Positions 29,641-37,073 of a stretch of DNA of 64,000 nt are shown here, one piece after another. The DNA is from Pseudonocardia lacus (lineage in GTDB: Bacteria > Actinomycetota > Actinomycetes > Mycobacteriales > Pseudonocardiaceae). Below the pieces are notes generated by a model. The model had not been told where the DNA came from and ran no database searches. It saw only the letters and a list, made by a program, of their open reading frames with translations. Within the stretch, counting starts at the first letter, position 1; every line of letters starts with the position of its first letter. The stretch spans positions 26,092 to 90,091 of the forward strand of contig NZ_JAHDTH010000004.1 in NCBI RefSeq assembly GCF_018531445.1. The letters run 5' to 3'. A program made the position numbers and the translations under genes.

Positions 29641-30299
29641 CGCCCGTGCGCCGCATCCGCCCGACCCTCGCCGTCCTGGCCACCCTCGCCGCTGTGCTCG
29701 CCGTCCTCGGCGTGGCGCAGTTGGGCGGCGGCTCCGCCCGGCTGCCGCCCTCCGGCGAACCGCCGCCGGGCGGGGTGCTCAGCGCCGACGACCGCCAGGC
29801 GCTCGACGCCCGGCCCGTCGACCGCGGCGCACCGCCACCGCCGACCGACCCCGACGTCGACCCGGCCGACTCCGCCGCGGTCGCCCGCGCCTACCTGACC
29901 GCCGCCCACTCCGCCCACCCCGACGACGCCGGGCGCACCAACCTGCGTGCCACCGCGTACGCCGCGCCCGACAGCCCGCCGGCCGCCGTCGGCGTCCTGG
30001 TGCTGGACCCGCCGCCTGCCGGGACGGAACGCACCGCGTCGGTCACCGGGCTCGACCTGATCGCCGTCGCGCACGGCGAGGACCGGGCCCACGGGCACGG
30101 CGCCGGCCCCGAGGTCCGGCGCGGCTACCGGGCCGCGATCGAGACCACGACCGGGGCGCCGGGCGGGCCGGTCGTGCGCGAGCAGCTGGTCCGGCACGTC
30201 GTGCTGGCCCGCCAACCCGACGACACCTGGCTGGTCGCCGCCGAGTCGACCGCCACCCCCGACCTCTCCGCCGGAGAGCACCGACTGGAGCCGAGATGA
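29637..30299 (+). CDS. Single-pass membrane protein, TcpC/NTF2-like
   Basis: A 220-residue protein from GTG 29637, whose GTGA overlaps the previous stop; GTG 29646 is an alternative. Residues 7-27 are one membrane helix with no cleavable site evident, then a Pro-rich linker, then a domain opening 'DSAAVARAYLTAAHSAHPDD' and ending 'RHVVLARQPDDTWLVAAEST'. The topology of one N-terminal helix plus an external NTF2-like domain is that of VirB8/TcpC channel components. The family call is by shape, not by strong motif. Confidence 0.6.
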   Translation: MTPVRRIRPTLAVLATLAAVLAVLGVAQLGGGSARLPPSGEPPPGGVLSADDRQALDARPVDRGAPPPPTDPDVDPADSAAVARAYLTAAHSAHPDDAGRTNLRATAYAAPDSPPAAVGVLVLDPPPAGTERTASVTGLDLIAVAHGEDRAHGHGAGPEVRRGYRAAIETTTGAPGGPVVREQLVRHVVLARQPDDTWLVAAESTATPDLSAGEHRLEPR

Positions 30300-31429
30300 C
30301 ACGCGACGACCTGATGCGCCGCGGCCTGGCGGCCGGGCTGACCCTGCTCGTGCTGATCGGCGGCCCCGCCGTCGCCATCGCCGCGACCGCGCAGTCGCCC
30401 CCCGAGGCCGTGCAGTCCCACGCCAAGCACGACGACCACTCCGACGACCACTCCGACGACCACTCCGACAAGCACTCCGACAAGCACTCCGACAAGCACT
30501 CCGACGACACCCGCGACTCCGACGACGAGACCGACGAGCGCTCCGCCGGGGACACCGACGGCACCGACGACGCCACGGCCGGCAGCGCCGAGGTGGCCGG
30601 GTTCTCCACCAGCGCGGCGGCCGCGCACGGCTGGGGCACACCGAACCGCGTCGACCGCTTCTCCGACGGCCTCGGCGAGGACTGGAACCTCTACGACGGC
30701 CCCGGACACCAGGGCAACGGCGTTCGGGCCCCGGACGCCGCGACCGTCGACGACGGCGTGCTCACCATCACCGGCAGCCCCGACGGCACCACGGCCGGCA
30801 TGTCGTGGGGCGACGGCCAGAAGTACGGCCGCTGGGAGGGCCGCGTCCGCGCGCCGGAGGCCGACGACGCCTATCACGCGCTGCTGCTGCTGTGGCCGGA
30901 CGCGGAGAACTTCCCGATCGGCGGCGAGATCGACTTCATGGAGATGCTCGACGGCGACCGGCAGACCACGAACATGTTCCTGCATTACGGCGAGGACAAC
31001 TCGCAGATCAGCGGCGAGGTCGAGGTGGATGCCACGCAGTGGCACAACTGGGCGCTGGAGTGGACCCCGGAGTCGATCACCGCGTACCTGGACGGCGAGG
31101 AGTGGTTCCGCACCACCGAGCAGGACATCTTCCCGCCCGGCGCGATGCACCTGTGCATCCAGCTCGACTGGTTCCCCGACAGCGACGACGAGCGCTCGCG
31201 GACGTCGCGGATGGAGGTCGACTGGGTGATGCAGTACCCGATCGACGACGAGATCAGCAACGACACCGGCACGACCGACGACACCGACCGCAAGAGCGAC
31301 GACGACCGCAAGAGCGACGACGACCATGGGGAGAAGGACGAGCACCGGAAGGACGAGCACGGCACCGACCACCACGACGACGACTACGACCACCGCGGCG
31401 GCCACGACCTCAACAGCGACGACCGCTGA
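30296..31429 (+). CDS. Secreted GH16 glucanase with Asp/His-rich repeats
   Basis: A 377-residue exported enzyme whose ATG overlaps the upstream stop. The signal peptide is residues 8-31. Residues 43-70 are six repeats of D-D/K-H-S, then a linker. The GH16 jelly-roll domain spans about 100-320; the catalytic motif 'GGEIDFMEML' has nucleophile Glu, assisting Asp and acid/base Glu, with 'KYGRWEGRVRAPE', 'HNWALEWTPESITAYLDG' and 'RMEVDWV' as family strands. It should hydrolyse beta-1,3 or mixed-linked glucans outside the cell. The C-terminal 60 residues are again Asp/His/Lys-rich, perhaps binding metal. It is translationally linked to the transfer-like genes. Confidence 0.88.
   Translation: MTRDDLMRRGLAAGLTLLVLIGGPAVAIAATAQSPPEAVQSHAKHDDHSDDHSDDHSDKHSDKHSDKHSDDTRDSDDETDERSAGDTDGTDDATAGSAEVAGFSTSAAAAHGWGTPNRVDRFSDGLGEDWNLYDGPGHQGNGVRAPDAATVDDGVLTITGSPDGTTAGMSWGDGQKYGRWEGRVRAPEADDAYHALLLLWPDAENFPIGGEIDFMEMLDGDRQTTNMFLHYGEDNSQISGEVEVDATQWHNWALEWTPESITAYLDGEEWFRTTEQDIFPPGAMHLCIQLDWFPDSDDERSRTSRMEVDWVMQYPIDDEISNDTGTTDDTDRKSDDDRKSDDDHGEKDEHRKDEHGTDHHDDDYDHRGGHDLNSDDR
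30431..30502 (+). repeat. Six perfect 12-bp tandem repeats in the GH16 gene
   Basis: Three copies of GACGACCACTCC (30431-30466) are followed by three of GACAAGCACTCC (30467-30502). They encode D-D-H-S and D-K-H-S units. The exactness implies recent expansion and likely strain-to-strain length variation. Confidence 0.95.
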
Positions 31430-31505
31430 CCGGGGAGCGCCGGACGGCACCCGGCGCTGGACCCCGTTTGCGATCAACGGCACGGCTCCCGCCGGGAACG
31501 GCGAC

Positions 31506-31531
31506 CCGCCCGGCGCGTCGGCGCCGGGCGG
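31506..31531 (+). terminator. Hairpin between the two GH16 genes
   Basis: A perfect 11-bp stem, CCGCCCGGCGC with its complement, around the loop GTCG. It lies 77 bases after the first GH16 stop and before the promoter-like TAAGGT of the second. A T-run is absent, as usual for actinobacterial terminators. Confidence 0.7.
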
Positions 31532-31628
31532 TGTCGTCCCGGCGACACCGCCGGGGCGCTGGCCGCACGCCCGTGCGGCTCGGCGCATCGGGGGCGCCGG
31601 GGCCGGCGCGCGATCCTAAGGTGCCTCC

Positions 31629-32576
31629 GTGCCCGACACCCACGAACTCGCGGTCGTCCATCCTTACGCGGAACCGTCACCGCCGCGGTGGGGCACCATC
31701 CTGCTCACCCTGCTGCTGACGATCGTGCTCGGGCTGGGCCTGGCGCTCTTCGTGGTCGTCGGGTTCTGGCCGGAGCCCGCGGCCCCGGCACCGCGCGCGG
31801 ACGCCGCCCTCGGGCGCACCGAGCCTGCGGACTCGGCCCGGTCCGACACCGCCGACTACGAGGCGACCGCGCTGCCCGGCGGGCGGTTCGAGCTCGACCC
31901 GACGGTCCCGGCGGGCACCGAGGCCGGCACCGTCTACCGCTGGCCGCTGCTGCTCTCCGACGACTTCGAGGGCACCGAGCTGAACCCGGTCACCTGGCAG
32001 CCCTACTCCGGGGGCGCGGCGGGAGCGGTCGGCCAGCGCAGCGCCGCCGCCCTGACCGTCTCGGACGGCACGTTGAAGGTGACCAGCCGCGGCCTGACCT
32101 CGGGCGGCATGGGGTGGCAGCCCGGGCAGACCTACGGGCGCTGGGAGGTGCGCGCGCGCACGGAGGCGGGCGCGGGCTACCGGCCGGCGATCCTGCTCTG
32201 GCCGGAGGGCGAGAACTGGCCGATCGGCGGCGAGATCGACTTCCTGGACTCGCCGCACCCCGACCGCAGCGAGACCAACTTCGTCGTGCACTACGGCCCG
32301 CAGAACGCCCAGGACGGGGTGACCGTCGGGGGCGACTTCACCGACTGGCACACCTACGCCGTCGAGTGGGCCCCCGACCACGTGGCCGGCTTCGTCGACG
32401 GGCAGGAGGTCTTCCGCACCGCCGACCCGCAGAAGATCCCGACCGGCCCCATGCGGCTGACGATCCAGCAGGACATCGGCCCGTCCGAGGACGGCTGGAC
32501 GCCCGCCCCGGACGACTCCACCCCGGACGAGGTCCGGATGGAGGTGGACTGGGTGCGCATCTACGCGGCACCCTGA
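31629..32576 (+). CDS. Membrane-anchored GH16-family protein with altered catalytic site
   Basis: A 315-residue protein. A single helix at residues 22-47 with no cleavage site suggests a type II anchor, and the GH16 domain spans about 105-315. The active-site motif reads 'GGEIDFLDSPHP': nucleophile Glu and the middle Asp are kept, but the acid/base Glu is Asp. Other family strands, 'TYGRWEVRARTEAG', 'WHTYAVEWAPDHVAGFVDG' and 'MEVDWVRIY', are intact. Activity may be reduced or changed. TAAGGT at 31617-31622 lies six bases before the GTG (leaderless pattern). It is a paralogue of the preceding gene, but lacks the Asp/His repeats. Confidence 0.85.
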   Translation: MPDTHELAVVHPYAEPSPPRWGTILLTLLLTIVLGLGLALFVVVGFWPEPAAPAPRADAALGRTEPADSARSDTADYEATALPGGRFELDPTVPAGTEAGTVYRWPLLLSDDFEGTELNPVTWQPYSGGAAGAVGQRSAAALTVSDGTLKVTSRGLTSGGMGWQPGQTYGRWEVRARTEAGAGYRPAILLWPEGENWPIGGEIDFLDSPHPDRSETNFVVHYGPQNAQDGVTVGGDFTDWHTYAVEWAPDHVAGFVDGQEVFRTADPQKIPTGPMRLTIQQDIGPSEDGWTPAPDDSTPDEVRMEVDWVRIYAAP

Positions 32577-32589
32577 GCCCGCCGGACGC

Positions 32590-32627
32590 GGAACGGGGTC
32601 CCGGCCTGGTGGCCGGGACCCCGTTCC
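32590..32627 (+). terminator. Strong terminator after the second GH16 gene
   Basis: A perfect 17-bp stem (GGAACGGGGTCCCGGCC and its complement) with loop TGGT, followed by GTTTCCC. It begins 13 bases after the stop codon. Confidence 0.9.
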
Positions 32628-32671
32628 GTTTCCCGAACTGACGCGCCGCTCCCACCACGAAGCGACGAGAC

Positions 32672-32690
32672 GAAGGTTAGCCTAACCTCT
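32672..32690. promoter_or_regulatory. Iron box (IdeR/DtxR-type site)
   Basis: The core AGGTTAGCCTAACCT (32674-32688) matches 15 central positions of the remembered DtxR/IdeR consensus TTAGGTTAGSCTAACCTAA; only the outer two positions on each side deviate. It follows a terminator and precedes DUF2530 (start 32751), so it can only serve the rightward genes. DtxR-type proteins bound to ferrous iron usually repress, sometimes activate, from such sites. Confidence 0.75.
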
Positions 32691-32750
32691 ATCGGCGCGC
32701 AAGGTCGTCTCTGCGCGCCTGGTCAGGACGCCAGGGCCTAGGGTGGGAGC

Positions 32751-33002
32751 GTGCAGGATCCGCCGCCGCTGTCGCCGGGGCTCAACCGCCCCGGCCTGAT
32801 CGCCCTCGTCGGCAGCATCATCTGGGCGCTGGCCGCGGTCGTCGTCCTGGTCTTCTCGCTGGCCACCGACCGCCCGCTGGACCTGCTGTTCACGACCTGC
32901 CTCACCGGGACCGCGGTCGGCGGCCTCGGGTACGGGATCTACCGCTGGCAGCGCGCGGCCGTGCGGCGCGGCTCACGCACCGCCCAGGACGGCCTCGAGT
33001 GA
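32751..33002 (+). CDS. DUF2530 small membrane protein
   Basis: An 83-residue protein with two hydrophobic helices (about residues 18-40 and 46-66), the second ending 'GGLGYGIYRWQRAAVRRG', a feature of the DUF2530 family. Function unknown. TAGGGT at 32739-32744 lies six bases before the GTG, so a leaderless transcript is likely. The iron box 60 bases upstream makes it a candidate iron-regulated gene. The SDR gene follows after 21 bases and could be cotranscribed, though it has its own -10-like hexamer. Confidence 0.8.
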   Translation: MQDPPPLSPGLNRPGLIALVGSIIWALAAVVVLVFSLATDRPLDLLFTTCLTGTAVGGLGYGIYRWQRAAVRRGSRTAQDGLE

Positions 33003-33023
33003 GCGCGGCCTAGGCTCGACGCC

Positions 33024-33761
33024 ATGACCGACCGTCCCACCGCCGTCGTCACCGGAGCCAGCTCCGGCATCGGAGCCGCCACCGCCCGGGCGCTGGCCGC
33101 GGCCGGCTTCCACGTCGTCCTCGGCGCCCGCCGGGTCGACCGGTGCGCCGAGATCGCCGCCGAGATCAGCGGCACCGCGCTGCGCCTCGACGTCACCGAC
33201 GCCGACTCGGTTGCCGCGTTCGCCGCCGCCGTCCCCGACTGCCGGCTGCTGGTGAACAACGCGGGCGGCGCGAAGGGCCTGGAGCCGGTCATCGAGGCCG
33301 ACGAGGACGACTGGCGCTGGATGTACGAGACCAACGTCATCGGCAGCCTGCGCGTCACCAAGGCCCTGATGCCGGCCCTGCTCGCCTCCGGCGACGGCCA
33401 CATCATCACGGTGACCTCGATCGCCGCCCTGGAGCCCTACGACAACGGCGCCGGCTACACCGGCGCCAAGCACGCCCAGGCCATGCTGCACCGCACCCTG
33501 CGCGGAGAACTCCTCGGCCAGCCGATCCGGCTCACCGAGATCCTGCCCGGCATGGTGGAGACGGAGTTCTCCCTGGTCCGCTTCGAGGGCGACCAGCAGC
33601 GCGCCGACGCCGTCTACCAGGGGATCACCCCGCTCACCGGCGAAGACGTCGCCGACGTCATCGCGTTCGCGGCCACCCGCCCGAGCAACGTGAACCTCGA
33701 CCAGATCGTGCTGAAGCCCCGCGCGCAGTACAACGCCTCCCGCGCGTACCGGCAGTCCTGA
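33024..33761 (+). CDS. Short-chain dehydrogenase/reductase
   Basis: A 245-residue classical SDR. The cofactor motif 'TGASSGIGAATARAL' (residues 10-24) and 'GARRVDR' after strand 2 favour NADP(H). 'LLVNNAGG' stabilises the fold, and the catalytic Ser is in 'ITVTSIAAL' with Tyr-x3-Lys in 'GYTGAKH'. It most resembles YdfG/serine-dehydrogenase-like members. In M. tuberculosis an SDR gene (Rv0484c, by memory) stands next to the L,D-transpeptidase and murB genes, as here. Substrate unknown. Confidence 0.9.
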   Translation: MTDRPTAVVTGASSGIGAATARALAAAGFHVVLGARRVDRCAEIAAEISGTALRLDVTDADSVAAFAAAVPDCRLLVNNAGGAKGLEPVIEADEDDWRWMYETNVIGSLRVTKALMPALLASGDGHIITVTSIAALEPYDNGAGYTGAKHAQAMLHRTLRGELLGQPIRLTEILPGMVETEFSLVRFEGDQQRADAVYQGITPLTGEDVADVIAFAATRPSNVNLDQIVLKPRAQYNASRAYRQS

Positions 33762-33779
33762 CGGCGAGCTGCGCCACCG

Positions 33780-33888
33780 TTGGACGAGAGCCACTCTCGT
33801 CCAGTCGAGTCGAGCGAGAGCGGTTCTCGTCCAACTGAGTCGAGCGAGTGCGACTCTCGTCCACGTGAGTCGAGAGCGGCTCTCGTCC
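33780..33888. repeat. Family C hairpin array (30-bp tandem repeats)
   Basis: It starts with a 10-bp hairpin TGGACGAGAG-cca-CTCTCGTCCA, then units beginning CTCTCGTCCA or TTCTCGTCCA at 33794, 33824, 33854 and 33880. The first two units are 30 bases and share GAGTCGAGCGAG; the third is 26 and the last partial. Each unit can form a small hairpin with its neighbour. It lies between the convergent SDR and small acidic-protein genes and probably terminates both. Confidence 0.8.
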
Positions 33889-33906
33889 GGTCGGGGCGCG
33901 TCGGGG

Positions 33907-34116
33907 CTACGGCTCGACCGCGGTCTCCTCGCTGGTGCGGCGCTCGTCGGCCGCGTCGGCCGGGGCGTTGCCGTCCAGCACCTCGGCCACCCGCTCCTCC
34001 GAGTCGCGCAGGATCTCGCTCGCCCCGGCGACGCGGTCCTCGTCGCCGTGCTCGGCGACCCGCTCCTCTGGCAGCGGTTCGGCGCGGGTGGCGGCCAGGT
34101 CCTCGGGAGTGCTCAT
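33907..34116 (-). CDS. Small acidic protein of unknown function
   Basis: A 69-residue protein, about one third Asp and Glu, with no hydrophobic segment. It contains a loosely repeated motif, 'EERVAEHGDED' and 'EERVAEVLDG', each following a leucine or serine region, suggesting two short helices. ATG 34116 precedes a compact gene between convergent neighbours. I do not recognise the family. It lies 40 bases downstream of the L,D-transpeptidase gene on the same strand. Confidence 0.6.
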   Translation of the reverse strand: MSTPEDLAATRAEPLPEERVAEHGDEDRVAGASEILRDSEERVAEVLDGNAPADAADERRTSEETAVEP

Positions 34117-34156
34117 GGCGGGGGCGTACCCCCCGCCGGGCGGCCCGGAAACCGGG

Positions 34157-35353
34157 TCAGAGGGCGGACATCGACTTCCACTGCTCCCACGAGTAGGTCC
34201 AGTCGGCGATGTCGCCGTCGCGCTGGCTCAGTTCGACGCCGGTGCCGGTGACCTCGACCGGGTCGCCGTAGAGGGCGGTGTCGTAGTAGGCCTTCGCGTC
34301 CTCGGTGGAGAGGTTGATGCAGCCGTGGGAGACGTTGGCCGAGCCCTGGGCGGCCGACGAGGCCGGGTTGGCGTGCACGAACTCGCCGTTGTTGCTGATA
34401 CGCACGGCCCACTTCTCGATCAGGTCGTAGCCGTAGCGCTCGCTGGTCATGCGCTTGTCGGTGAACTTCTCGCTGACCACGTGGATGCCGGAGCGGGTGT
34501 TGCGGTCGGGGTCGGAGTCCAGGCCGTAGCTGGCCGGGTAGTCGGCGACCTGCTGGCCGTCCCGGATGACGAGCATCCGGTAGCTCTTGGCGTCGGCCTT
34601 GACGATCTGCTCGCGGCCGATCTCGAACGAGCTGGTGACGTCGGCGGCGCCGTAGCGACCGTTGCCGTAGGCCACGCCGTAGAGGTCGGCGGTGATGGTG
34701 ACGTCGGTGTAGGCGGGCCAGTACTCCTTGGGCCGGTAGTCGACGCGGGAGCCGCCGCCCTCGTCGGGCAGCCAGCCCCAGGAGCCCTCGACCGGCTTCG
34801 ACGTCTCGACCTTGAGCGCCTTCTCGACGGCGGCCTTGTCCTCGACGTGGTCGTTGAACTGGATGCGGATCGGGGCGGCGACACCGACGGTGCGGTCGTC
34901 GCCGATGTTGATCTGGCCGCGGACGACCTTGTCGGGCTTGAGGGTGGTGAACTCCCCGGCCAGCGCGACGGGTGCGCCATCGGCGCCGGAGGCGGTGCCG
35001 CTCCAGGTGTAGGTGGCGTCGTAGCCGAGCGGCTCGGTGGTGCTCCAGCTGGTGCGCTCGGCGTTGAACTCGCCCTCGACGGCCTCGCCGTCGGCGTTCT
35101 TCAGCGTGACGTCGGTGAGCGTGCCGTCGGTGACGGTGACGCTGGCCGGGTCGGTGGGCGAGCTACCGGTCGTCCCCACCGCCGGTGCGTACGCGACCGC
35201 GACGGGCTGGGCGGGGGCCTCCGCATCCGGTTCGTCCGGCCCGGACGGGGCCGCGGACGACCCCCCGGTGGGGAACTGGCCCCCCGACGCGGCTGTCACC
35301 ACGCCCAGGGACCCGATCACCACCACGGCCAGGATCAGCAGGATCCGACGCAT
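34157..35353 (-). CDS. L,D-transpeptidase (YkuD)
   Basis: A 398-residue exported enzyme that makes 3-3 cross-links in peptidoglycan. Residues 1-23 are a signal peptide or anchor. Two immunoglobulin-like domains occupy about 70-240, as in mycobacterial Ldt proteins. The YkuD catalytic domain has 'GIHVVSEKF', the upstream His in 'EFVHANPASS', and the catalytic 'VSHGCINLS' with the nucleophile Cys. A C-terminal cap 'WTYSWEQWKSMS' follows. No Cys sits at the signal-peptide end, so it is not a clear lipoprotein, unlike LprQ. It is divergently placed near murB, as in M. tuberculosis Rv0482-Rv0483. Confidence 0.93.
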   Translation of the reverse strand: MRRILLILAVVVIGSLGVVTAASGGQFPTGGSSAAPSGPDEPDAEAPAQPVAVAYAPAVGTTGSSPTDPASVTVTDGTLTDVTLKNADGEAVEGEFNAERTSWSTTEPLGYDATYTWSGTASGADGAPVALAGEFTTLKPDKVVRGQINIGDDRTVGVAAPIRIQFNDHVEDKAAVEKALKVETSKPVEGSWGWLPDEGGGSRVDYRPKEYWPAYTDVTITADLYGVAYGNGRYGAADVTSSFEIGREQIVKADAKSYRMLVIRDGQQVADYPASYGLDSDPDRNTRSGIHVVSEKFTDKRMTSERYGYDLIEKWAVRISNNGEFVHANPASSAAQGSANVSHGCINLSTEDAKAYYDTALYGDPVEVTGTGVELSQRDGDIADWTYSWEQWKSMSAL

Positions 35354-35439
35354 CGCTTCCCTTGGCTCCCCCCACGCGACTGCACGTGATAGGACGTCCG
35401 GTTGCCCACCGGGGTTGCCCCTCGACCCAAGCTACGCCG

Positions 35440-36477
35440 TCAGAGGGCGCAGCCGACGAGCACCGGCTCGGGGTGCAGCGTGACGTCGAACGCCTGCCGC
35501 ACGCCGTCGCGCACCTCCCTGGCCAGCGCCAGGAGGTCGGCGGTCGCGGCGCTGCCGCGGTTGGTGAGGGCCAGCACGTGCTTGGTGGACAGCGCCGCTC
35601 GGCCTCCGGGGCCGCGGTGGCCGCGGCGGAAGCCGGCCTGCTCGATCAGCCAGGCGGCGGGCACCTTCGCCAGCCCCGGCCCGGCCGGGAAGCGCGGGGC
35701 GCCGTCGGGCACCTCGGCCTCGGCCAGCACCGGGTTGGTGAAGAACGACCCGGCGCTCCAGGTGTCGTGATCGGCGGCGTCGAGCACCATGCCCTTGCCG
35801 CGGCGCAGCCCGAGCACGGCGTCGCGGGCCACCGCGGCGGGCACCCGGGCGCCGGGCTCGACGCCCAGGGTGCGGGCCAGCTCGGGGTAGCGGATCGGAG
35901 CGCCGGCGCCGTCGCCGGGCAGCGCGAACCGCACCCGCAGCACCACGGCGTCGTCGCGGCCCTTGAGCACGCTGGTGCGGTAGCCCAGGCCGAGCTCGGC
36001 GGCGGGCACGCGGGTGCGCACGGCATCGCCGCGCCGGTCGTAGAGGTCGACGTCGACCAGCAGGTCCGCGATCTCCACCCCGTACGCCCCGACGTTCTGC
36101 ACCGGGGTCGCGCCCGTCCGCCCGGGGATGCCCGACAGGCACTCCAGCCCGCCGAGGCCCTCGGCGACGGTGGCGGCGACCACGTCGTCCCACTCCTCGC
36201 CCGCCTCGACGGTCAGCAGCACCGAGCCGTCGGGGCGCCGCTCGGTCGACCGGCCGGTGTTCGCGATGCGCACCACCGTCCCGGGCCAACCCTCGTCCGC
36301 GACGACGAGGTTGGACCCGCCGCCGAGCAGCAGCAGCGGCTCCCCCGCCGCGTCGGCCGCGCGCACCGCCTCCACGACGGCGTCGGCGCTCTCGGCCTCG
36401 ACGATGCGGCGGGCGGGACCGCCCAGCCGCAGGGTGGTCAGCGGGGCGAGGGCGAACGCCACGTCGGGTACCGGCAC
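35440..36477 (-). CDS. murB: UDP-N-acetylenolpyruvoylglucosamine reductase
   Basis: A 345-residue FAD enzyme of cell-wall precursor synthesis that reduces UDP-GlcNAc-enolpyruvate to UDP-MurNAc with NADPH. FAD motifs: 'LAPLTTLRLGGPA', 'LLLGGGSNLVV' and 'GLECLSGIPGRTGATPVQN' (about residues 118-136). Catalytic Ser in 'WSAGSFFTNPVL', and a Tyr/Lys/Glu-bearing C-terminal domain with 'WLIEQAGFRRG' typical of type I MurB. GTG 36477 is chosen; a second GTG 15 bases inside is possible. It is divergent from DUF2505. Confidence 0.94.
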   Translation of the reverse strand: MPVPDVAFALAPLTTLRLGGPARRIVEAESADAVVEAVRAADAAGEPLLLLGGGSNLVVADEGWPGTVVRIANTGRSTERRPDGSVLLTVEAGEEWDDVVAATVAEGLGGLECLSGIPGRTGATPVQNVGAYGVEIADLLVDVDLYDRRGDAVRTRVPAAELGLGYRTSVLKGRDDAVVLRVRFALPGDGAGAPIRYPELARTLGVEPGARVPAAVARDAVLGLRRGKGMVLDAADHDTWSAGSFFTNPVLAEAEVPDGAPRFPAGPGLAKVPAAWLIEQAGFRRGHRGPGGRAALSTKHVLALTNRGSAATADLLALAREVRDGVRQAFDVTLHPEPVLVGCAL

Positions 36478-36501
36478 GGGGGGCAACGGTAGCCTCCGCC
36501 C

Positions 36502-37008
36502 ATGCCCCGCCCGATCGACTACCGGTGCACCTCGCCCTACGCGGCCGAGCGCATGCACGCCGCGATGGCCGACCCGGAGTACCTGCGGGCCCGGCTGGCC
36601 CGGATGGGCGGCAAGGGCGCCGAACTGCTGGAGCACTCCGCGACGGGCGACGGCGTGCGCTACCGGCTGCGCCAGGGCCTGGACAAGGACCTGCTGCCCT
36701 CCATCGTGCAGTCGCTCGTCCCCGGCGACCTGGTGATCGAACGCGCCGAGACGCTGCGCCCCGATCCCGCGGGCGGCTACCGCGGCGACGTCGACGTCCG
36801 GGTGCCCGGGGCCCCGGTGACCGCGGGCGGCCGGCTGCGCCTCACCGATGTGGGGGGCGGCAGCGAGTTCGCGGTGCGCGCCGAGGTCACCGTCGAGGTG
36901 CCGTTCCTCGGCGGGAAGATCGAGTCGATCGTGGCCGAGCAGGTGCAGAAGCTGCTGGCCTCCGAGACCGGGTTCACCAAGGAGTGGATCGCGCGGCGAT
37001 CGGGCTGA
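36502..37008 (+). CDS. DUF2505 protein
   Basis: A 168-residue protein with the START-like DUF2505 fold: 'DYRCTSPYAAERMHAAMADP' at the N-terminus, a middle beta sheet, and 'FLGGKIESIVAEQVQKLL' near the C-terminus, where the 'G-K-I-E' motif is characteristic. No signal peptide. Function unknown; a lipid or hydrophobic ligand is plausible. TAGCCT (36490-36495) lies six bases before ATG. It is divergent from murB by 24 bases; the M. tuberculosis relative Rv0481c also neighbours murB (by memory). Confidence 0.85.
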   Translation: MPRPIDYRCTSPYAAERMHAAMADPEYLRARLARMGGKGAELLEHSATGDGVRYRLRQGLDKDLLPSIVQSLVPGDLVIERAETLRPDPAGGYRGDVDVRVPGAPVTAGGRLRLTDVGGGSEFAVRAEVTVEVPFLGGKIESIVAEQVQKLLASETGFTKEWIARRSG

Positions 37009-37073
37009 AAGTGCACGTCCGATTGCGGCGAAGTCCACAGCCCCGGGCCCGCGGGTGGTGACACGATCTTCCC

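Noticed and set aside
33780..33888. 30-bp repeats resembling a CRISPR array
   Set aside because: There are no unique spacers between conserved repeats; the units are contiguous, self-complementary and diverging, and no cas genes are present.
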